The notes: generated from the letters alone by a model not told the origin. 64,000 bases of DNA from Chitinophaga polysaccharea (GCF_902150045.1 NZ_CABFVU010000001.1:2666001-2730000); one strand, 5' to 3'; shown: positions 18,121-27,924, counted from the first letter of the stretch. Program-made: numbers and translations.

Positions 18121-19171
18121 TACAGATCAGATAACAGACCCCATAGCCGTAGCCCGCTCTGTAAAGCTGCGGTACGTAAAAGGGAACACTCCGGGCTATA
18201 CCCGAGTCCGTAAAGGAAAGGATTTTATTTACCTGGACCCCGACGGGAAACAGGTGAAAGATGAAGAGGTGCTGCACCGTATCCGTAGCCTGGTACTGCC
18301 GCCTGCCTGGGAAAATGTATGGATCTGCACCTGGGCAAATGGCCATCTGCAGGCCACCGGCACCGATGCAAAAGGACGTAAGCAATACCGCTATCATACC
18401 GATTGGGGAAAGGCCCGCAATGAAACCAAATACTACCGCCTCCGGCAGTTCGGAGAAAAACTGCCATACATACGGAAACGGATACACGAAGATTTAAAAC
18501 ACAGCTCGCTGGATAAAAACAAAGTGATCGCCATTGCCTTATCTGTAATGGAGGAAACGCTTATCAGGGTAGGTAACTCCTCCTACGAAAAACTATACGG
18601 CTCCCATGGCCTCACCACCCTGCGGGATAAACATGTAAAGATCAACGGCAGCAAAGCCTTTTTCAGATTCCGCGGGAAGAAAGGCGTGGAACATAAAATA
18701 GAGCTGCACGATGCCACATTGGCGAAGCTCCTGAAAAAAGTACAGGATATTCCCGGCCAGGTACTATTCCAGTATTATGATGAAAACGGTGAACATAAAG
18801 CACTCGACTCCGGCGAAGTAAATGATTATATAAAACAATGCTGCGACGAGCATGAATTTACCTGTAAAGATTTCCGCACCTGGGCAGGTACCGTGAACGC
18901 GCTAAACCTGCTGGCAGACCTCACGCCTTACGCATCCATTACGGAATGCCGCCGGAATATTGTAGCGATAATCGACGGTGTGGCGGGCAAACTGGGGAAT
19001 ACCCGCGCCGTCTGCAAAAAATATTACATCCATCCGCAGATACTGAAGGCTTATGAAGCCGGTGAACTGGAGCCATGGCTGCAACAGCTGAGGGCTAAAC
19101 GCAATAAACCCGCCAGTGGCGGGTTACATGCGGATGAAAAGGTGCTCCTGCAATTTTTGAAGGAAACCTGA
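18113..19171 (+). CDS. DNA topoisomerase IB
   Basis: A 352-aa type IB topoisomerase of the compact bacterial/poxvirus class. The N-terminal beta domain includes YTRVRKGKDFIYLDPDGKQ. The catalytic domain contains Arg and Lys residues around VGNSSYEKLYGSHGLTTLRDKH, then FRTWAGTVNAL, and the active-site Tyr at about residue 305 in VCKKYYIHP. It relaxes supercoils through a 3'-phosphotyrosyl intermediate without ATP. It is embedded between stress genes and the Ku/LigD end-joining pair. Its start codon lies inside the preceding SDR gene. Confidence 0.93.
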   Translation: MVNTDQITDPIAVARSVKLRYVKGNTPGYTRVRKGKDFIYLDPDGKQVKDEEVLHRIRSLVLPPAWENVWICTWANGHLQATGTDAKGRKQYRYHTDWGKARNETKYYRLRQFGEKLPYIRKRIHEDLKHSSLDKNKVIAIALSVMEETLIRVGNSSYEKLYGSHGLTTLRDKHVKINGSKAFFRFRGKKGVEHKIELHDATLAKLLKKVQDIPGQVLFQYYDENGEHKALDSGEVNDYIKQCCDEHEFTCKDFRTWAGTVNALNLLADLTPYASITECRRNIVAIIDGVAGKLGNTRAVCKKYYIHPQILKAYEAGELEPWLQQLRAKRNKPASGGLHADEKVLLQFLKET

Positions 19172-19187
19172 TTACAGGCCTCAAATG

Positions 19188-19535
19188 CTATTCAAATATC
19201 AGCTGTTCTTCTCTGTCTTCTACCTTTATTTTCTTGATAAACTCGTCAAAACCTGCTTCTTCGTGTGAACTGTAAGCGCCGTAAGCGTCCAGTACATAGC
19301 CCTTATTGCCATCCTGGTCTTCCATTACATACAAAACTGAGGAATCAGAAGGGTCTGACTCTCCTTCAAAACGATAGGTTTTAATGATAGTCAGGTCATC
19401 CGGGTTATAGATCTTCTGCTCTTCCGTATTCTGCAATCTTCCGTGATCACTCATCTTTAATTCGTGATCAAATCCCTTTTCATGCAGCTTCTCCAATACC
19501 CTTGTTAAAGTTGTCATTTCGCCTGGCTTTTCCAT
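19188..19535 (-). CDS. Small conserved protein of unknown function (often labelled phosphoribosylpyrophosphate synthetase-like)
   Basis: A 115-aa soluble acidic protein. The pattern TTLTRVLEKLHEKGFDHEL, then YRFEGESDPSDSSVLYVME and a segment ending in GYVLDAYGAYSS, belongs to a small Bacteroidota family that many annotations call phosphoribosylpyrophosphate synthetase. Nothing in it resembles the PRPP-binding motif of that enzyme, which is also far longer. I would treat it as a protein of unknown function. It is convergent with topoisomerase IB, 16 bases away, and divergent from ku. Confidence 0.75.
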   Translation of the reverse strand: MEKPGEMTTLTRVLEKLHEKGFDHELKMSDHGRLQNTEEQKIYNPDDLTIIKTYRFEGESDPSDSSVLYVMEDQDGNKGYVLDAYGAYSSHEEAGFDEFIKKIKVEDREEQLIFE

Positions 19536-19643
19536 AAAAAAAGGTTTTAGTTGAAGATTAGAAAACCAAAAGTTATGCCGCAGTGTTTTAAGATCATGGT
19601 ACCATTTGTGTTAACTTTTATTTAATACCAAAACTATCATATT

Positions 19644-20429
19644 ATGAGAGCTATATGGTCAGGATCTATAGGATTCGGGTTGGTAAATATCCCGGTGAAA
19701 TTATTCAGCGCCACCCAGGACAGCCGCCTGGACCTGGACATGCTGGACAGCAAGAACGGGGCGCATATCAAATACCAGCGTATTAATGAAGATACAGGCA
19801 AAGAAGTGCCCTGGGAACAGATTGTAAAAGGCTATTTGTATAAAGATGAATATGTTATACTGGAAGAAGAAGATTTTGAAGCTGCCAGCCCAAAGAAAAG
19901 TAAGATCATCGAGATAGAATCTTTTGTGGAAGAAACAGAGATCGATGATATCTATTTTGAAAATCCTTATTTCATTGAACCCGCCAAAGGTGGCGAAAAA
20001 GCATATGCTTTGCTGCAACAAACACTGGAGAAAACCGGTAAAGCAGGTATCAGCCGCTTTGTACTGCGTTCACAGGAACACCTGGCAGTGATAAGGCCAC
20101 GGGAAAACTACCTGCTGCTGCAACAGCTCCGCTTTGCAGAGGAGATCCGCCCGGCCACTGATCTTACCCTGCCCACACATGTGAAACTGGCCAAGAAAGA
20201 ACTGGATATGGCCATAGAACTGGTAAAGCAATACACCACCGAATTTGATATCAGCCAGTATAAAGATGAATACAAAGCAGAACTGCTCAAAATTATAAAA
20301 GCAAAAGCCGGCGGTAAGAAACCTGTAGTGAAGAAAATGCGTGTGGTGCATACCAAGAGCGACAACCTGTTTGATCAGCTGAAAGCCAGTCTTGGTGGCA
20401 AGCCCGCTGCTAAAAAACGTGCATCATGA
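19644..20429 (+). CDS. ku: Ku protein, DNA end-binding for non-homologous end joining
   Basis: A 261-aa bacterial Ku homologue (start MRAIWSGSIGFGLVNIPVKL, typical of the family). The central Ku beta-barrel spans most of the protein and ends near residue 225; the remaining tail is Lys/Ala-rich (KPAAKKRAS) and basic, as in many bacterial Ku proteins where it helps bind DNA and recruit LigD. The homodimer threads onto double-strand ends. The last 4 bases overlap the ligD start (ATGA at 20426), so the two are translationally coupled. Confidence 0.96.
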   Translation: MRAIWSGSIGFGLVNIPVKLFSATQDSRLDLDMLDSKNGAHIKYQRINEDTGKEVPWEQIVKGYLYKDEYVILEEEDFEAASPKKSKIIEIESFVEETEIDDIYFENPYFIEPAKGGEKAYALLQQTLEKTGKAGISRFVLRSQEHLAVIRPRENYLLLQQLRFAEEIRPATDLTLPTHVKLAKKELDMAIELVKQYTTEFDISQYKDEYKAELLKIIKAKAGGKKPVVKKMRVVHTKSDNLFDQLKASLGGKPAAKKRAS

Positions 20430-22942
20430 GCCTGTCGGAATACAAAAAGAAACGGAACTTCAAAGAAACTACTGAACCCCTCACCGGCGCCCCGGTGGAT
20501 GGGAAACATATTTTTGTAGTACAGCGCCATCACGCTTCCCGGCTGCACTACGATTTCAGACTGGAAGTAAACGGCGTGCTGAAAAGCTGGGCCATACCCA
20601 AAGGCCCCTCCATGAACCCGGCAAACAAAAGACTGGCTATGGAAGTGGAAGATCATCCTTACGATTATAAAGATTTTGAAGGAACCATTCCTGCCGGCAA
20701 CTACGGCGCAGGTACTGTATACATCTGGGATAAAGGCACATTTGAGCTGATGAACCCCAATGGAAAAAGCTTTGATAAAGAAGCCCTCCGGGAACTGAAA
20801 TCCGGCGATCTTAAGATTGTAATGAAAGGGAAAAAATTAAAAGGAGAATTTGCACTGGTAAAGATGAAGGGCCGCGAAGAAAATGCCTGGCTGCTGATCA
20901 AGCACAAAGACAAATATGCTGTGGATGAATATAACAGTGAAGACTATACGCCGGAACGTATAAAAGCACAGGGTGAAAAAAATAAAGCTGCCGCGAAGGT
21001 GGCAAAAAAAAAATCAGCAACCGTAGTGGAAGCAAAGCCGGAAAAGAAGGCCACCCGTAGTGTTCAGCGGATGAAGAAAATATATAAGCCCATGCTCACC
21101 ACCCTGGTGAGCGAACCATTTGATGATACCAGCTGGCTTTTTGAAACCAAATGGGACGGCTACCGCGCTATTGCCAGCGTGAAAAACCATAAGGCCACAC
21201 TTTACTCCCGTAATGAAAAACCGTTCAATGATCACTATCCTGCGGTAGTGGCCGCCGTAGAGAAAATTTCGCATAATGTGGTGCTCGACGGAGAGATTAT
21301 TGTACTGGATAATAAAGGCAGATCACACTTTCAAACCCTGCAGAATTTCCGGTCTACAGGCAAAGGAAAACTGGTATACGTGGTGTTTGACCTCCTCCAC
21401 CTCGACGGGAATGAACTGCAGCACCTGCCCCTGCTGGAAAGGAAAAGCCTGCTTAAAGATATAGTAGCTGAATTAAATGATAAAACGGTCCGCTTTTCTC
21501 CGCATGTTTTAAAGAATGGAAAAAGCTTTTTTGAAAAAGCCCGGCAACAGGGATGGGAAGGTGTCATAGCCAAAAAAGCAGATAGTATATATGAAGAAGG
21601 TAGGAGGGGAATGGAGTGGCTGAAGATAAAGATCGTAAATGAACAGGAGGCGCTGATATGCGGCTATACTGCGCCCCGTGGCAGCAGGAAACAGATAGGA
21701 GCGCTGGTGCTTGGTATGTATGAAAACAAAAAACTGAAGTATATCGGCCATTGCGGAGGCGGGCTGAATGAGGAAACCATCGGCATGCTGTATAACCGGC
21801 TGCAGCCCCTTATCAGCAAAACCTCCCCCTTTTCTGAAAAGGTGGGCACCAATATGCCGGTTACATGGGTAAAGCCCCGGCTGGTATGCCAGGTGAAATT
21901 CCAGGAATGGACCGGCGACGGGCACCTGCGGCAACCGGTTTTTCTTGGTCTCCGGGACGATAAGCCGGCTAAAGATGTACATCCTGAAACAGCAAAAAAG
22001 ATAACCATGGCTACTGTTATTGAAAAAGAACGCACCCTTACGCTCAACGGCAGGAAGGTATTGCTTACCAATCAAACTAAGCTGTACTGGCCGGATGAGC
22101 AGATCTCGAAGGGACAGCTGATCGATTACTACCTGTCGGTGGCAAAGTACATGCTGCCTCACCTGAAAGACCGGCCACAGTCGCTGCACCGTTTTCCCAA
22201 TGGCATCAAAGGCCCCGCTTTTTATCAGAAGGACCTTAACCTGGAACAAACCCCCGCATGGATAAAAAGTGTGCCGCTGCGTGCAGATTCCACCGGTAAG
22301 GATGTAGACTACCTGCTGTGTAACAACGAGGCTGCACTGGCCTATATGGTTAACCTCGGTTGCATAGAAATAAATCCCTGGCTATCAAGACTAAACAACC
22401 TGGATAAGCCTGATTTCATGATCCTGGATCTTGATCCGGAGAATATTGATTTCAAATACGTGATAGAAACTGCGCTGCATATCAAAGATATGCTGGACAG
22501 TTTCAACATCACTTCTTTCTGTAAAACTTCCGGCTCTACCGGTTTGCATATTTATGTGCCTGTGGCAGCTAAATATCCCTATGAGAGCACCCGGCTGTTT
22601 GCGGAATATATTGCACGTCATGTTAATGAGGAGTTGCCCCGAAGCACCAGTGTGGTCCGTGCAAAAAGCGCCAGGAATAAAAAAGTATATATCGACTTTT
22701 TACAGAACAGCAAAGGACAAACTGTGGCGGCCCCTTACTCTGCCCGCCCCAAACCCGGTGCCACCGTGTCTATGCCGCTTTTATGGAAAGAAGTAAATGA
22801 GAAGCTCCGTATCAGCGACTTCAATATTCACAACTCACTGGAACGGTTAAACGAAACCGGCGACTTATGGCACGATATTAAAAGTGTTAAGAATGACTTG
22901 CGTAAGGTAATCCGTGAAATAGAAAGCAGTGCGCATGCCTGA
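20426..22942 (+). CDS. ligD: ATP-dependent DNA ligase D (phosphoesterase-ligase-polymerase)
   Basis: An 838-aa three-domain end-joining enzyme. The order is 3'-phosphoesterase (about 1-165, VVQRHHASRLHYDFRLE and EGTIPAGNYGAG), a Lys/Ala linker (about 170-215), ATP-dependent ligase (about 215-525, adenylated Lys at about 242 in ETKWDGYRA) and archaeo-eukaryotic-primase-like polymerase (about 535-838, metal-binding DLDP near 668 and KTSGSTGLHIYVP). It trims 3' ends, fills gaps preferentially with ribonucleotides and seals breaks bridged by Ku. The polymerase is C-terminal, unlike the mycobacterial order of polymerase first. All catalytic motifs looked for are intact. Confidence 0.96.
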   Translation: MSLSEYKKKRNFKETTEPLTGAPVDGKHIFVVQRHHASRLHYDFRLEVNGVLKSWAIPKGPSMNPANKRLAMEVEDHPYDYKDFEGTIPAGNYGAGTVYIWDKGTFELMNPNGKSFDKEALRELKSGDLKIVMKGKKLKGEFALVKMKGREENAWLLIKHKDKYAVDEYNSEDYTPERIKAQGEKNKAAAKVAKKKSATVVEAKPEKKATRSVQRMKKIYKPMLTTLVSEPFDDTSWLFETKWDGYRAIASVKNHKATLYSRNEKPFNDHYPAVVAAVEKISHNVVLDGEIIVLDNKGRSHFQTLQNFRSTGKGKLVYVVFDLLHLDGNELQHLPLLERKSLLKDIVAELNDKTVRFSPHVLKNGKSFFEKARQQGWEGVIAKKADSIYEEGRRGMEWLKIKIVNEQEALICGYTAPRGSRKQIGALVLGMYENKKLKYIGHCGGGLNEETIGMLYNRLQPLISKTSPFSEKVGTNMPVTWVKPRLVCQVKFQEWTGDGHLRQPVFLGLRDDKPAKDVHPETAKKITMATVIEKERTLTLNGRKVLLTNQTKLYWPDEQISKGQLIDYYLSVAKYMLPHLKDRPQSLHRFPNGIKGPAFYQKDLNLEQTPAWIKSVPLRADSTGKDVDYLLCNNEAALAYMVNLGCIEINPWLSRLNNLDKPDFMILDLDPENIDFKYVIETALHIKDMLDSFNITSFCKTSGSTGLHIYVPVAAKYPYESTRLFAEYIARHVNEELPRSTSVVRAKSARNKKVYIDFLQNSKGQTVAAPYSARPKPGATVSMPLLWKEVNEKLRISDFNIHNSLERLNETGDLWHDIKSVKNDLRKVIREIESSAHA

Positions 22943-22970
22943 TCATTTTGTTCATTTAAATACTGATGTT

Positions 22971-23435
22971 ATGGAAAAGCCTTTATCTTCAAAAGCATTA
23001 CCAGCCTATGGTTTTATTCTTGGAGCAATTTGCATTGTTTTCACCCTTATCTTTTATATAACGAAATTGTATGGCAATTTGTGGATGGGATATTTTGGCA
23101 ATCTTATCATGTTTCTTGGCGTGCTCATCTCTATTATCCATTATAACCGGGTACATAAAGAAAGAGCTTCTGCCACCTCGTCTTTTACCATGGGATGGCG
23201 TACCACGCTGATCGCAACAGCTATATATGCCGTTTTCCTGCTCATCTTTCACCTGGTAGTAGGTGGAAACCCTGCGCATACACTGGTAGAGGAAGATACC
23301 GTTAAAGATAATTTCTGGATCTATTTCCTGGGAAATGTATTGTTTGTAAACATCTTTGTTGGAGTAGTAGCAGCCTTGCTTGGAGGTCTTGTTTTTAAAG
23401 CTAACCAGAAAACAGATAAACCGAAGAAGCCATAG
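22971..23435 (+). CDS. DUF4199-type membrane protein
   Basis: A 154-aa integral membrane protein with four hydrophobic segments (about residues 10-30, 36-58, 75-97 and 120-145). The open frame begins at 22929 inside ligD, but the ATG at 22971 gives the more usual N-terminus MEKPLSSKALPAYGFILG and avoids the overlap. Proteins of this family are common in Bacteroidota and have no known function. It follows ligD by 28 bases and could be co-transcribed with ku-ligD. Confidence 0.75.
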   Translation: MEKPLSSKALPAYGFILGAICIVFTLIFYITKLYGNLWMGYFGNLIMFLGVLISIIHYNRVHKERASATSSFTMGWRTTLIATAIYAVFLLIFHLVVGGNPAHTLVEEDTVKDNFWIYFLGNVLFVNIFVGVVAALLGGLVFKANQKTDKPKKP

Positions 23436-23442
23436 GAACTAT

Positions 23443-23450
23443 TATCTTTG
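23443..23450 (+). promoter_or_regulatory. Candidate -7 promoter box (TATCTTTG) abutting a start codon
   Basis: TATCTTTG matches the Bacteroidota TAnnTTTG consensus and ends one base before the ATG at 23452. No TTTG lies at the expected upstream distance, so only half of the promoter is supported. If it is real, the message is leaderless or starts at a later codon, such as the ATG at 23458. Confidence 0.4.
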
Positions 23451-23451
23451 C

Positions 23452-24801
23452 ATGGCTATGTCAAAAGGCCATATTTTAATAATTGATGATGAAGACCAGC
23501 TGCGTAGGCTCTTAAGCCGCCTGCTGGCCCTGGAAGGGTATACGCTTCACGAAGCAGGCAATGTAAGGTCTGCTTTAAAGATCCTGGAAAAAGAAGAAGT
23601 ACAGGTGATCCTGTCGGATGTGAAACTGCCGGACGGTAATGGCGTGGAACTGGTGCACCAGATACGCGTTAAATACCCCGAAATTGAAACCATTGTGCTT
23701 ACAGCATATGGTAACATCGCAGATGGTGTGCAGGCTATTAAAAACGGGGCTTTTGATTATATCACCAAGGGAGATGACAATAACCGCATCCTTCCACTGG
23801 TGAGCAAAGCAATGGATAAAGCCCGCCTGCAATTCCGCATCCGCGAACTGGAAAAGAAAATAGGCGGTAAATATAACTTCGGCAGTATCCTGGGTGAATC
23901 ACCTGAAATACAGGCAGCTATTGCATTGGCAGAGAAAGTAGCCCCGTCTGATATGACCGTGTTGTTGCTGGGCGAAACAGGCGCCGGCAAGGAAGTATTT
24001 GCACAGGCCATCCACCAGGGAAGCCATCGGCAGCAACAACCCTTTGTAGCGGTTAACTGCAGCGCTTTTGGTAAAGAGATCCTCGAAAGTGAACTGTTCG
24101 GACATGTAGCCGGCGCTTTTACAGGTGCTGTAAAAGATAAGAAAGGTTTTTTTGAAGAAGCCCGCGGGGGAACTATCTTCCTGGATGAAATCGGGGAGAT
24201 GGCTATAGAGCTGCAGGCCAAAATGCTCCGGGTACTGGAAACACAGGAGTTTTATAAAGTAGGGGAAACCAGGCCTACCAAAACAGATGTACGTATTATA
24301 GCCGCTACCAACCGGCAACTGGAGCAGGAGATCGCCGCGGGGCATTTCCGGTCCGATCTCTACTATCGGTTATCTGCTTTCCAGATCTCACTGCCTTCCC
24401 TGAATGAGCGCCGGAAAGACATACCATTGCTGGCCGGCTGGTTCCTGCAGCAGATTGCCCCTAAAATGAACAAACGCATCAGCGGGATGACACCGGCTTT
24501 CCTGCAGGCATTGCAGCAGCACAGCTGGAAGGGAAATATCAGGGAGCTGCGTAATGTTATTGAAAGAGCCGCTATCCTAACGGACACGGATATACTGGAT
24601 ACTCCTGTTCTGCCGTTCGATTTCCAGCAGGGCACCGGGGAAGAAGCATCTTCCCTGAAACTGGCGGATATGGAAAAAGCGCACATTATCCGCGTGCTGG
24701 CCCATGCCAAAGGCAATAAAACCCGGGCCGCTGAATTAATGGGTATTGGCCTTACTACCCTCTACAATAAGATCAAAGAATATAATATCAGCGCATCATA
24801 A
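23452..24801 (+). CDS. NtrC-family sigma-54-dependent response regulator (second copy)
   Basis: A 449-aa regulator from the ATG at 23452 ([21 protein letters not shown]). The open frame reaches back to 23380 inside the DUF4199 gene, but those residues are not receiver-like. The order is receiver (about 1-120, Asp in [13 protein letters not shown]), AAA+ domain (about 150-385, GETGAGKEV, canonical GAFTGA loop, [12 protein letters not shown]) and Fis-type HTH ([20 protein letters not shown]). It should drive sigma-54 promoters. It is not adjacent to a kinase gene. It overlaps the convergent chrA gene by 6 bases. Confidence 0.93.
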   Translation: MAMSKGHILIIDDEDQLRRLLSRLLALEGYTLHEAGNVRSALKILEKEEVQVILSDVKLPDGNGVELVHQIRVKYPEIETIVLTAYGNIADGVQAIKNGAFDYITKGDDNNRILPLVSKAMDKARLQFRIRELEKKIGGKYNFGSILGESPEIQAAIALAEKVAPSDMTVLLLGETGAGKEVFAQAIHQGSHRQQQPFVAVNCSAFGKEILESELFGHVAGAFTGAVKDKKGFFEEARGGTIFLDEIGEMAIELQAKMLRVLETQEFYKVGETRPTKTDVRIIAATNRQLEQEIAAGHFRSDLYYRLSAFQISLPSLNERRKDIPLLAGWFLQQIAPKMNKRISGMTPAFLQALQQHSWKGNIRELRNVIERAAILTDTDILDTPVLPFDFQQGTGEEASSLKLADMEKAHIIRVLAHAKGNKTRAAELMGIGLTTLYNKIKEYNISAS

Positions 24802-25989
24802 CAGCCAGCCCAATAACAGGCACGCCAGTACGATAAAGGGAGAGGGCACCCTGGTAAGGCAAAGCAATGCCAGCGTACAGGCCATGATCAGCAGGTTATA
24901 CCAGTTAACCGGTATCACAAAGAAGAGAATAAAGGTGGCTGCCCACATAATCCCCACCACCACCGCGTTAATCCCTTCCAGGGCGCGGTATATCACCACA
25001 TATCTTTTCAGGTTGTTCCAGATCGGGAAGAAAAATAATACCAGCAACAAACTGGGCAGGAAAATGGCTATGGGGGCTATCATACAGCCCAGGAACTGGT
25101 AACCCATGCCCAGGTTGCGCATTGCCATACCACCCACATAGGCGGATATCGAAAACGTAGGGCCTGGAAGCGCCCGCATAATACCTGCCCCGGTAAGTAG
25201 CTCCTCCGCTGTAAGATACTGGGATTTGGCGCGGGTTACATACTGTTCCAGCATCATAGCAATCAGGATATCGCCACCGCCGAAAACCAGGCTGCCGAAA
25301 CGGTAAAAGTTTTCAAAGAGATTAAACGGGCGCCTGGTGATCCATTCATGCGTTCGGGCTACCTCCGACAGGAACCCCGCCAGGATGAACAACGACACAA
25401 ATAGCCAGATATTTCCCCATTGAATTTTACGGGGCTTTTCCGCTACGCCGGGAATACGTTTGTTACTGAAGTTGGAAACAATGCCACCCAGTATGATCAG
25501 CGCCGGGAAAGTCCAGGGCGATTTCAGGTAAAAGGCGGTGAACATGGATACCACCATGATCACAAAAGTGGCCATACTGGTAATGCTGATCCGGAAAGCG
25601 CGGATACCGCCGTAAGCCAGGAAGCCTACCGCCATCGGCTGTACGTACTTAAAGATATCGGTATGCAGCGCATTTTTGCCGAAATACTGCAACAGGAAGC
25701 TCAGGGAGCCCATGATCAAACAGGCAGGGGAGATCCATATCAGCAGGGTAATAATGGCCAGTATGGCGCCGCCGCGCTTATAGCCTATTAAGGTAAGGGT
25801 TTGGGAAGAAGAAGCGCCGGGAAGCAGCTGGCAGAAAGCGTTATATTCCATCAGCTCCTGCTCCGTTACATCTTTCCGTTGCTGTACGAATGTTTTCATC
25901 ATCATAGCCAGGTGGCCCTGCGGGCCTCCGTAGGCGGTGATGCTATGTAATAGCACGGCTTTAAGAAAAGGTATATGACGTAGAAGCAC
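24796..25989 (-). CDS. chrA: ChrA-type chromate/anion transporter, fused two-domain form
   Basis: A 397-aa inner-membrane protein with two CHR domains in one chain. The N-terminal half carries [14 protein letters not shown] and [17 protein letters not shown]; the C-terminal half carries [14 protein letters not shown] and [18 protein letters not shown]. About ten to twelve hydrophobic segments are visible. Family members export chromate in some bacteria, but many homologues have untested substrates, so resistance should not be assumed. It converges on the NtrC-type gene, and its 3' end overlaps that gene's stop by 6 bases. Confidence 0.88.
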   Translation of the reverse strand: MLLRHIPFLKAVLLHSITAYGGPQGHLAMMMKTFVQQRKDVTEQELMEYNAFCQLLPGASSSQTLTLIGYKRGGAILAIITLLIWISPACLIMGSLSFLLQYFGKNALHTDIFKYVQPMAVGFLAYGGIRAFRISITSMATFVIMVVSMFTAFYLKSPWTFPALIILGGIVSNFSNKRIPGVAEKPRKIQWGNIWLFVSLFILAGFLSEVARTHEWITRRPFNLFENFYRFGSLVFGGGDILIAMMLEQYVTRAKSQYLTAEELLTGAGIMRALPGPTFSISAYVGGMAMRNLGMGYQFLGCMIAPIAIFLPSLLLVLFFFPIWNNLKRYVVIYRALEGINAVVVGIMWAATFILFFVIPVNWYNLLIMACTLALLCLTRVPSPFIVLACLLLGWLL

Positions 25990-26313
25990 TGTTTATTTTA
26001 GTGTATGCTGATTGGACAGGTTATAAGGTAATCAAATATCCGGACAAAATACAACGGCGTTGCCAATATTGGTAGTTCTCCAAATAATAAAGGCACAATA
26101 CTTGTAATATCGGTGTTTATTATAACGAATATGGCCTTTTGTCCGTTGTATCAGTTTGTCAGACAGGTTAATTTCCCACCAACATGTTAAATGTTCGGAT
26201 CTAAAAGTATAACCATATCAGGGAAGAACCATTAAAGAAGAGACTTGCTTATACGCAGGATATTTATAAAGTCCCGGTAAAATCTCTTTACCGGGACTTT
26301 ATTATGCTTAGCC
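25990..26313. other. Intergenic region upstream of chrA
   Basis: A gap of 324 bases on the minus-strand side of chrA. It holds the terminator of the oxygenase gene at 26268-26300 and a pair of inverted motifs (GGACAAAA near 26041 and TTTTGTCC near 26145), which might be a spaced operator. No open frame or RNA gene was recognised. Confidence 0.4.
26268..26300. terminator. Strong hairpin terminator downstream of the 2OG oxygenase gene
   Basis: A perfect 14-bp stem AAAGTCCCGGTAAA/TTTACCGGGACTTT (26268-26281 with 26287-26300) with a 5-base loop. It lies 13 bases beyond the minus-strand stop codon. Confidence 0.85.
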
Positions 26314-27270
26314 TTATTTTTTTAAGCCTATTTCACGTAAACGCTCATCCAGATATTCTCCTGCCGTGATGGGCTCATATGCCAGCGCGTTGTTGGCAGT
26401 AACGCAGCTCTCCAGGCAATCCAGCTTCATATTGGATTTAGGATGCAGGAAAAAAGGGATCGAATACCGGGAAGTGTTCCACATTTCGCGGGGAGGGTTC
26501 ACCACCCTGTGTGTTGTGGATTTTAAACGGTTATTGGTTAACCGCTGCAGCATATCTCCCACATTCACTACAATCTGCTCCGGAAGGGAGGTAACCGGTA
26601 CCCAGTTATTTTGTTTATCCAGGATCTGGAGCCCGTCGGCCGAAGCGCCCACCAGTAAAGTGATGAGGTTGATATCTTCATGCTGCTCCGCACGGATAGC
26701 CGATTTAGGCTCCTGTGTGATAGGCGGGTAGTGGATGGCTCTCAGGATGGAGTTACCGTTATGGATCTTATCATCAAAATAGGTTTCATCCAGCCCCAGG
26801 AACAGCGCGATAGCCTGTAACAGGTATTTACCGGATTTTTCAAACCCGCGGTATGCTTTAAAGAAGGTAGGGGTAAACTCCGGCACTTCTTCCACCTGCA
26901 CGTTGGCAGGGTATTCCGAGCCGATGGGGTCATTATCTTCCACCGTTTGGCCAAACTGGAAAAACTCCTTTAGATCAGGCGCTTCATAACCTTTGGCATG
27001 TTCTTTCCCGAAAGACGTGTAGCCACGTTGCCCGGCCAGTTCCGGAATTTCATAGCGGTGTTTGGTATCGGCAGGCAGCTTGAAAAATTGCTGTACGTAT
27101 TTGTAGAGGTCCGCAATCAGTTCATCAGGGATCCCATGATTCTTTACCGCTACAAAACCAACTTCTTCGTAAGCTTTACCTAACTGCTGCACAAAGGCTG
27201 CTTTTCGTCCTGCATCTCCGGAAGTGAAGTCTGCCAGGTCCACTGAGGGGATAGAGTGGGTAGTTGCCAT
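26314..27270 (-). CDS. 2-oxoglutarate/Fe(II)-dependent oxygenase, isopenicillin N synthase-like family
   Basis: A 318-aa oxygenase. The N-terminal DIOX_N region (IPSVDLADFTSGDAGRK, VGFVAVKNHGIP) is followed by the double-stranded beta-helix with the metal triad: His and Asp in RAEQHEDINLITLL and the distal His in STTHRVVNPP, then the 2-oxoglutarate-binding Arg in RYSIPFFLHP. These enzymes hydroxylate or oxidise small molecules while consuming 2-oxoglutarate and O2; the substrate here is unknown. It lies 43 bases after a lone exbD gene on the same strand and may share its transcript. Confidence 0.9.
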   Translation of the reverse strand: MATTHSIPSVDLADFTSGDAGRKAAFVQQLGKAYEEVGFVAVKNHGIPDELIADLYKYVQQFFKLPADTKHRYEIPELAGQRGYTSFGKEHAKGYEAPDLKEFFQFGQTVEDNDPIGSEYPANVQVEEVPEFTPTFFKAYRGFEKSGKYLLQAIALFLGLDETYFDDKIHNGNSILRAIHYPPITQEPKSAIRAEQHEDINLITLLVGASADGLQILDKQNNWVPVTSLPEQIVVNVGDMLQRLTNNRLKSTTHRVVNPPREMWNTSRYSIPFFLHPKSNMKLDCLESCVTANNALAYEPITAGEYLDERLREIGLKK

Positions 27271-27313
27271 ATTTGAATATTGTTTTGGAGCGATAAAGGT
27301 AGGGAAAAATAGC

Positions 27314-27835
27314 TCATCTGAAGTAGCCGGCCTCTTTATCGCTGATATCCACCATTGCGTAGCGGTCTACTTTATTGATGAGCATTTCATCCATAATATC
27401 CACTACATTCTTATAGTTGGATGCTTTGCCGGCCTTGATAAGCACCATCAGTTCGTTTTTATGGAAATCCTGGTATACGGCCGCTTTCTTTTGGATGATC
27501 ACATCGCGGATACCGTTACGGTTGGCGTAGCTGCTGTAATGTACCTGTGGCGGTGTGGCGGGATCGTCGCCAATACCTTCATACCAGGCGATACGGTCGT
27601 TGGGCCCCAGGATCACTGTGAGCGCTTTTCTGGCAGGCAACGACATGGGATCCCCTTCATCTTTCGGCATAACGAGGTCCATTGTTTTGGGCTTGGCCAT
27701 TGTAGTGGTAAGCATGAAAAAGGTGATGAGCAGGAACCCCAGGTCTACCATAGGTGTCATATCAACACGTGTAGATTTCTTATTGCTGCGGGTACCTCTT
27801 TTATCCCCTTGGGGGGCGGTGTTCATTTCAGCCAT
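27314..27835 (-). CDS. ExbD/TolR-family biopolymer transport protein
   Basis: A 173-aa protein with a Lys/Arg-rich cytoplasmic N-terminus, one transmembrane segment containing the family Asp (TRVDMTPMVDLGFLLITFF, Asp near residue 31) and a periplasmic domain. ExbD-like proteins pair with ExbB to couple the proton gradient to TonB or Tol. No exbB or tonB gene is beside it, so it would need a partner encoded elsewhere. The periplasmic part is longer than in E. coli ExbD (about 141 aa in total), which is common in Bacteroidota. Confidence 0.88.
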   Translation of the reverse strand: MAEMNTAPQGDKRGTRSNKKSTRVDMTPMVDLGFLLITFFMLTTTMAKPKTMDLVMPKDEGDPMSLPARKALTVILGPNDRIAWYEGIGDDPATPPQVHYSSYANRNGIRDVIIQKKAAVYQDFHKNELMVLIKAGKASNYKNVVDIMDEMLINKVDRYAMVDISDKEAGYFR

Positions 27836-27924
27836 ATATAACGGTTTTGGGTAAACGAAATTGGTTGAAAGCGCTTTCGTTGTTAAAGATGCGGGGAAAG
27901 GATAATTCCATAAATGCGGGAGTT

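Noticed and set aside
24746..25102. Plus-strand frame antisense to chrA
   Set aside because: The minus-strand chrA has both CHR motifs; this frame has no recognisable feature.
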